38,921 nt of DNA from Flavobacteriales bacterium (GTDB taxonomy: Bacteria > Bacteroidota > Bacteroidia > JANQJC01): the NCBI GenBank assembly GCA_028281825.1, contig JANQJC010000108.1, positions 1 through 38,921 on the forward strand. The letters run 5' to 3'. Every line of letters begins with the position of its first letter. Position 1 is the first letter of the stretch. The translations under genes and the position numbers were made by a program. Of this stretch, positions 34,559-38,921 are shown one piece after another. The notes under the pieces were generated by a model that did no database searches, was not told the DNA's origin, and was given only the letters and a program-made list of their open reading frames with translations.

Positions 34559-37500
34559 ATGGAAAAATATAATCTTTACAACAAGATATTCGGATGGCTA
34601 ACTTTTGGTATAGCCGCTTTTGTGTACGTTTCAACTATAGAACCTACTGCCAGTTGGTGGGATTGCGGCGAATATATCGCCAGTTCCTATAAGCTAATGG
34701 TAGGTCACGAGCCTGGAGCTCCCATGTTCCAAATGATAGCCAGGCTATTCTCTCTCATGGCTGGTGATGATGTAACTCAAGTAGCCAAGTGGGTGAATAT
34801 CATGTCGGGACTGGCCAGTGCCTTCACCATACTTTTCTTATTCTGGTCTATCACCTTCTTTGCTAAGAAAATCCTGATAAAAGATGACAACCCCTCGATG
34901 GGTAAAATCATCGCCATAATGGGCAGCGGAATGGTAGGTGGATTAGCTTATACCTTTTCTGACTCATTCTGGTTCTCAGCAGTAGAGGGCGAAGTATACG
35001 CCATGTCTTCCTTCTTCACGGCTATTGTAGTATGGTGTATATTGAAATGGGAAAGCGTGGCTGATAAGCCCCATGCAGACAGGTGGATACTACTAATAGC
35101 CTTATTAATGGGTATGTCTATCGGGGTCCATTTGTTGAACTTGCTGGCTATACCTGCACTGGTATTTGTTTATTATTTCAAGAAATTTCCGTTCTCAATT
35201 AAAGGCTTCTTCCTTGCGGGAATTGTCTCAATAGTAATCTTGCTGGGCACACAATACGGTATCATTCCTGGGGTAGTTAAGCTGGCTTCTATGTTTGAGC
35301 TGTTTTTTGTGAACACTATGGGCATGCCATTTAATTCTGGTGTGCTGGTTTATGCCCTATTACTTATCGGTGGTGTAGTGTTTGGCCTTTATTACACACA
35401 GAAGAACGACAAGCCTATCTTAAATACAATATTACTGAGCTTTACCATGCTGATGATAGGTTACTCAGCCTATGCACAAACAGTAATCCGCTCTAGTGCA
35501 AACACACCCATGGATGAAAGTAATCCTGATAACGTATTTGCTTTATACTCCTATCTAAACCGTGAGCAATATGGTGACAGGCCGTTGTTCTATGGACAAT
35601 ATTTCAATGCCAGCCCTACCAAGATAGAAGATGGCTCACCTATCTATCATCAGGACAAGAAAGAAGGGAAATATGTGGTTGTAGACCACAAGAGTGTTCC
35701 CGAGTATGAAAAGAAAAACTGTGGCTACCTGCCAAGGATGTATAGTAGTCAAGCTCATCATATAAGGGAATATAAAAACTGGACAGGCACCAGCGGTAAA
35801 AGAAAACCTAGACCTTCTGAAAACTTCACCTACCTATGGCGTTACCAGATGGGGCACATGTATTTCCGCTACTTCATGTGGAATTTTGCGGGTAGGCAAA
35901 ATGACATACAAGGCAATGGAAGCAATGTGGAAGGTAAGTCTGAATTGATGAATGGCAACTGGATAAGCGGTATTCCTTTTATTGACAATTCACGCTTAGG
36001 GCCTCAGGAAGATTTACCTGCTTCTACTACCTCCAACATGGCGCACAATAAGTTTTACCTTATACCGCTTATACTGGGTCTTTTGGGAGCCTTTTTCCAC
36101 TTCAGAAAAGACAAGTCTGATGCCTTTATTGTTGGGTTACTATTCTTTATGACGGGTATTGCTATCGTTATATACCTGAACCAGTACCCTATGCAACCAC
36201 GCGAGCGTGATTATGCTTATGCTGGCTCTTTCTATGCCTATGCTATGTGGATAGGCTTGGGCGCATTGGCTGTTTTTGATTTATTGCAAAAGAAATTGGG
36301 AGAGGTGCCATCAGCCGGTATAGCTACTATCCTCTGCCTGGCAGCACCAGCCGTAATGGCTAAAGACGGCTGGAACGACCACGACCGCTCAAACAGAACT
36401 GCCGCGCGTGACCTGGCCGCTAACTACCTTAACTCATGTGCGCCTAATGCAATTCTCTTCACCAATGGTGATAACGATACTTTCCCATTGTGGTACGCAC
36501 AGGAAGTGGAAGGCATAAGAACTGACGTCAGGGTAGTTAACTTAAGCCTCTTGAATACCAACTGGTATATCAATCAATTGAGAAGAAGGGCTTATGAATC
36601 TGACCCATTACCATTCTCCTTATCAGAAGAAAAGCTATTGGGCAATAAAAGGTTGCAAGTACCTATTTATGATAGGAATATTAAAGACCATCTGACTCTG
36701 GAGCAGGTAATCAACTTTGTGGCACGCGATGATGATAAAGCTAAAGTGAAAACCCGTTTCGACTCCTACAATTATATCCCATCCAATAAGCTGAGCATAC
36801 CTGTTGACTCAGCTAAAGTTATAGCCAGCGGGGCTGTATCACCTGAAGATGCAGATAAAATAGTGCCCGCAATAGAATGGGAGCTAAAAGAAACGACCAT
36901 TACCAGGAACATGCTCATGGTGCTGGATATCCTTGCCCACAACAATTGGGAGAGGCCGGTTTATTACGCCATTACAGTGGGTAATGATTACTACCTAAAT
37001 CTAGAGAGCTATTTCAGGTTAGAAGGATTGGCTTATCGCATTGTGCCTATCAAAAAAGGCAGGGGCGATGGCATGACTGGAACCGTGAATACCGAAGTAA
37101 TGTATGACAAGTTGGTAGACGAGTTCAAATGGGGTAACATGAAAGATGCTTCTGTTTACCACGGCACTGAAACAGTAAGAATGGCCATCAACTTCAGGAA
37201 TATCTATTCAAGGTTAGCGTTGAATTTATTGGCTGAAGGTGAGAAAGAAAAGGCCCAAAAAGTGCTGGACCGTTGCCTGGAAGAAATGCCAAAAGAGTCT
37301 ATCGGTTACAACTTCTCAATTGTCTCAATCATTGATGCCTATTACAAGCTGGGAAATACCGAGAAGGCCTTAGAACTTTCCAAAGACTTGTGGAAAGTGT
37401 ATGAGGAAGAAATAAGGTATTACAGTTCATTGAAGAAAAAATACGCCATGAGGCTTGACCAGGAACCATACATTGCCTACCGCACCTTGAGGAATATCTA

Positions 37501-37618
37501 TTCTCTGGCTATGCAAAATAGGCAAACGGAATATGGCGAAGAGTTGATGCCTATCATCAAGGAGGTAGTGCTTGAGCTTCAAGACTCACCAGCTGGTGCC
37601 TTGGTTAAATTCGACTAA
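34559..37618 (+). CDS. DUF2723 / TMEM260-like multi-spanning protein, putative protein O-glycosyltransferase
   Basis: 1019 residues. The N-terminal half is a polytopic membrane protein (about a dozen helices) that starts with the family hallmark EPTASWWDCGEYIASSYKL followed by GHEPGAPMF, where an Asp and Glu near the first periplasmic loop recall GT-C glycosyltransferases. A central segment has NQYPMQPRERDYAYAGSFYAYAMWIG, another strongly conserved DUF2723 block, then FTNGDNDTFPLWYAQEVEGIRTDVRVVNLSL. The C-terminus is soluble with TPR-like helices (EKEKAQKVLDRCLEEMP, YKLGNTEKALELSKDLW). Human TMEM260 of this family O-mannosylates extracellular IPT domains; bacterial members are often labelled glycosyltransferase 117, and activity here is inferred. 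It is preceded by a promoter-like site and overlaps the convergent DUF3108 gene by the shared stop bases CTAA. Confidence 0.9.
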   Translation: MEKYNLYNKIFGWLTFGIAAFVYVSTIEPTASWWDCGEYIASSYKLMVGHEPGAPMFQMIARLFSLMAGDDVTQVAKWVNIMSGLASAFTILFLFWSITFFAKKILIKDDNPSMGKIIAIMGSGMVGGLAYTFSDSFWFSAVEGEVYAMSSFFTAIVVWCILKWESVADKPHADRWILLIALLMGMSIGVHLLNLLAIPALVFVYYFKKFPFSIKGFFLAGIVSIVILLGTQYGIIPGVVKLASMFELFFVNTMGMPFNSGVLVYALLLIGGVVFGLYYTQKNDKPILNTILLSFTMLMIGYSAYAQTVIRSSANTPMDESNPDNVFALYSYLNREQYGDRPLFYGQYFNASPTKIEDGSPIYHQDKKEGKYVVVDHKSVPEYEKKNCGYLPRMYSSQAHHIREYKNWTGTSGKRKPRPSENFTYLWRYQMGHMYFRYFMWNFAGRQNDIQGNGSNVEGKSELMNGNWISGIPFIDNSRLGPQEDLPASTTSNMAHNKFYLIPLILGLLGAFFHFRKDKSDAFIVGLLFFMTGIAIVIYLNQYPMQPRERDYAYAGSFYAYAMWIGLGALAVFDLLQKKLGEVPSAGIATILCLAAPAVMAKDGWNDHDRSNRTAARDLAANYLNSCAPNAILFTNGDNDTFPLWYAQEVEGIRTDVRVVNLSLLNTNWYINQLRRRAYESDPLPFSLSEEKLLGNKRLQVPIYDRNIKDHLTLEQVINFVARDDDKAKVKTRFDSYNYIPSNKLSIPVDSAKVIASGAVSPEDADKIVPAIEWELKETTITRNMLMVLDILAHNNWERPVYYAITVGNDYYLNLESYFRLEGLAYRIVPIKKGRGDGMTGTVNTEVMYDKLVDEFKWGNMKDASVYHGTETVRMAINFRNIYSRLALNLLAEGEKEKAQKVLDRCLEEMPKESIGYNFSIVSIIDAYYKLGNTEKALELSKDLWKVYEEEIRYYSSLKKKYAMRLDQEPYIAYRTLRNIYSLAMQNRQTEYGEELMPIIKEVVLELQDSPAGALVKFD

Positions 37619-38427
37619 AGTTTGGCTGACATAGGGTATTTCAAGCCTTTGTAATCTTGTATGTATGCCTTGATGGAGCCTACTACCAATGGTGATTCTA
37701 TCAATACGGGTATTTTGTTCGCGTCATCGGTAACATAAACATACATCTTGGCATCCTCTGAGAATACATCACCCGCCACCAGTTTGGGGCACAACTTGAT
37801 GCAGCGCATTTTACCATACTCGGTTTTTACCACCTCGCGGCCCATGAACTCAACACCTAAATTGTACACTTCCTCATCCAGGAATACCGATACGGGAATG
37901 TAATCCCCTTTTTTGTATTTGCTGGCATCCACATTCCTCAAATGGTATAGAATGGATAGAATATCAAAAGTACATGGATTGATGTCCATAGTATCGCGCT
38001 TACCGTTCTTATGGGCATTACCTTTGCGATAACTGGTCGCTCGACCCTTTTCGTAATCAAAATAGTTGTCGTTGTAGGTAATGTAGCCACCCTCATCCGT
38101 ATCGCGCACAAAGCGGATAGGCTTCAGGGTTTTCATATCCACATAGCTCTCGTACTTGTCGCGTACCTTGTAAAACCAGTCATAGCTCTTGTAGGTACTC
38201 CCATACACACTGTAATTGTAAACAGGTTTTCCGTTTAGAGTAGATTGCTTTACCGTAAAGTCCACTTCACCAGCACCAATCCACATAAAACCCCAGTTGT
38301 AAGACACTTTATAAGTCAACTTCTCGCCAACTGTAAAAGTATGGTTGGGAAGCTCACACGTATTCTTAAAGGCAAGAAGCGGAAGGCCTAAAAGCACTAT
38401 CGCAACTATTGGAATTATCTTTTTCAC
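37615..38427 (-). CDS. DUF3108-family secreted protein
   Basis: 270 residues with an N-terminal hydrophobic signal (MKKIIPIVAIVLLGLPLLAF). The DUF3108 pattern is clear: FTVGEKLTYKVSYNWGFMWIGAGEVDFTV, then YGSTYKSYDWFYKVRDKYESYVD and LKPIRFVRD, later FDILSILYHLRN and a C-terminal VYVTDDANKIPVLIE. Known function is lacking; the predicted fold is a beta-rich, lipocalin-like periplasmic protein. It follows the LytTR regulator gene on the minus strand after a 40-bp gap, so a shared transcript is possible. Confidence 0.9.
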   Translation of the reverse strand: MKKIIPIVAIVLLGLPLLAFKNTCELPNHTFTVGEKLTYKVSYNWGFMWIGAGEVDFTVKQSTLNGKPVYNYSVYGSTYKSYDWFYKVRDKYESYVDMKTLKPIRFVRDTDEGGYITYNDNYFDYEKGRATSYRKGNAHKNGKRDTMDINPCTFDILSILYHLRNVDASKYKKGDYIPVSVFLDEEVYNLGVEFMGREVVKTEYGKMRCIKLCPKLVAGDVFSEDAKMYVYVTDDANKIPVLIESPLVVGSIKAYIQDYKGLKYPMSAKL

Positions 38428-38467
38428 AGTTCAATAAAGTTTAAAAGCTAATTCTCAATATACCAAA

Positions 38468-38921
38468 TTAGTGCCAATTTTCTGAAAATCGCTTCAAAAC
38501 CTCGTCCCTGTATGTTTTTCCAACGGGTATTAGCTTGCTGTTTATTTCCACATTATTGCCATTCATCGCCTCAACGTGGGCAATAGAAACGATGTATGAG
38601 CGATGTGTCCTAAGAAATTTATTCTCTGGCAAGATACTTTCCAGGTTCTTCATGGCTTCAAGGGTAATCACCCTTTTTTCTCTGGTGTATATACTCACGT
38701 ACTCCCTCAAACCCTCTATGTAGAGAATGTCCTCCAGTTTGATGCGCACCAGCTTATGGTCAGCCTTCACTATCAGGTGGTCAATCCCTTCAGATTTGGT
38801 ATTGGCCTTTTTCCTTAATGAAATCAATTCAGAGGCCTTATTCACCGCCTGCACAAATCGCTCAAAAGAAATGGGCTTTAACAGGTAATCCACCACATCC
38901 AACTCATAGCCCTGAAGGGCG
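38468..38921 (-). CDS. LytTR-family response regulator, 5' truncated by window edge
   Basis: The frame is open to the window edge; the visible 150 residues start in the receiver domain with ALQGYELDVVDYLLKP, which holds the conserved receiver Lys, so the phospho-acceptor Asp and the start codon are outside. An LytTR DNA-binding domain follows (KLVRIKLEDILYIEGLREYVSIY, FLRTHRSYIVSIAHVEAMNGNNVEI, IPVGKTYRDEVLKRF). Such regulators usually pair with a LytS-type histidine kinase, probably upstream beyond the window. The DUF3108 gene follows on the same strand. Confidence 0.95.
   Translation of the reverse strand, partial: ALQGYELDVVDYLLKPISFERFVQAVNKASELISLRKKANTKSEGIDHLIVKADHKLVRIKLEDILYIEGLREYVSIYTREKRVITLEAMKNLESILPENKFLRTHRSYIVSIAHVEAMNGNNVEINSKLIPVGKTYRDEVLKRFSENWH

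Overview
The window looks like a chromosomal segment of a Bacteroidota, most plausibly a Flavobacteriales-like environmental bacterium (lineage is inferred). The grounds are five secreted proteins with the C-terminal YPNP-type sorting domain of the type IX secretion system (T9SS), SprB/HYR/PKD surface repeats, a carboxypeptidase-like-domain TonB-dependent receptor, TonB paralogues, a DUF2723 membrane protein, weak or absent Shine-Dalgarno signals, and -7 promoter boxes close to the Bacteroidota consensus TAnnTTTG. No phage, IS element, CRISPR array or integrase was seen.

Layout. 1-7263: two adjacent giant T9SS surface proteins with the same domain order (about 80-residue Cys-rich repeats, HYR, PKD, SprB x2, PKD, sorting domain); the first is cut by the window edge. 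7332-9561: an HTTM/vitamin-K-carboxylase-like membrane protein and an MscS channel. 9562-14247: a stand-alone PspF-like sigma-54 activator followed by a Gly/Ser/Asn-rich repeat T9SS protein; both upstream regions carry a strong inverted repeat and a TGGCATG box. 14266-17302, minus strand: two small outer-membrane-type proteins, an unknown secreted protein and its decayed paralogue. 17574-25363: a TonB-dependent receptor, two tandem T9SS alpha/beta-hydrolase-like proteins that lack the catalytic serine and share an identical terminator, and a secreted GH13 glucosidase. 25332-30294, minus strand: an MA-peptidase-like/TolB-propeller/outer-membrane-barrel fusion, a half-size TauE/SafE protein and an M20 amidohydrolase. 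30408-34191: MBL hydrolase, polysaccharide deacetylase, GcvH, VanZ-like protein and two TonB proteins. 34349-38921: tRNA-Gln, a large DUF2723/TMEM260-like protein, a DUF3108 protein and a truncated LytTR response regulator.

How the parts may work together (inference): much of the region serves the cell envelope. T9SS exports adhesins and hydrolase-like proteins, TonB proteins energise the receptor, and GH13 could supply sugars. The best candidates for something undescribed are (a) the sensor-less sigma-54 activator with palindromic sites next to a surface repeat protein, (b) the twin secreted pseudo-esterases, (c) the peptidase-like/propeller/barrel fusion, and (d) a repeated ATAGGTGGA-plus-terminator leader element beside a pseudogene.
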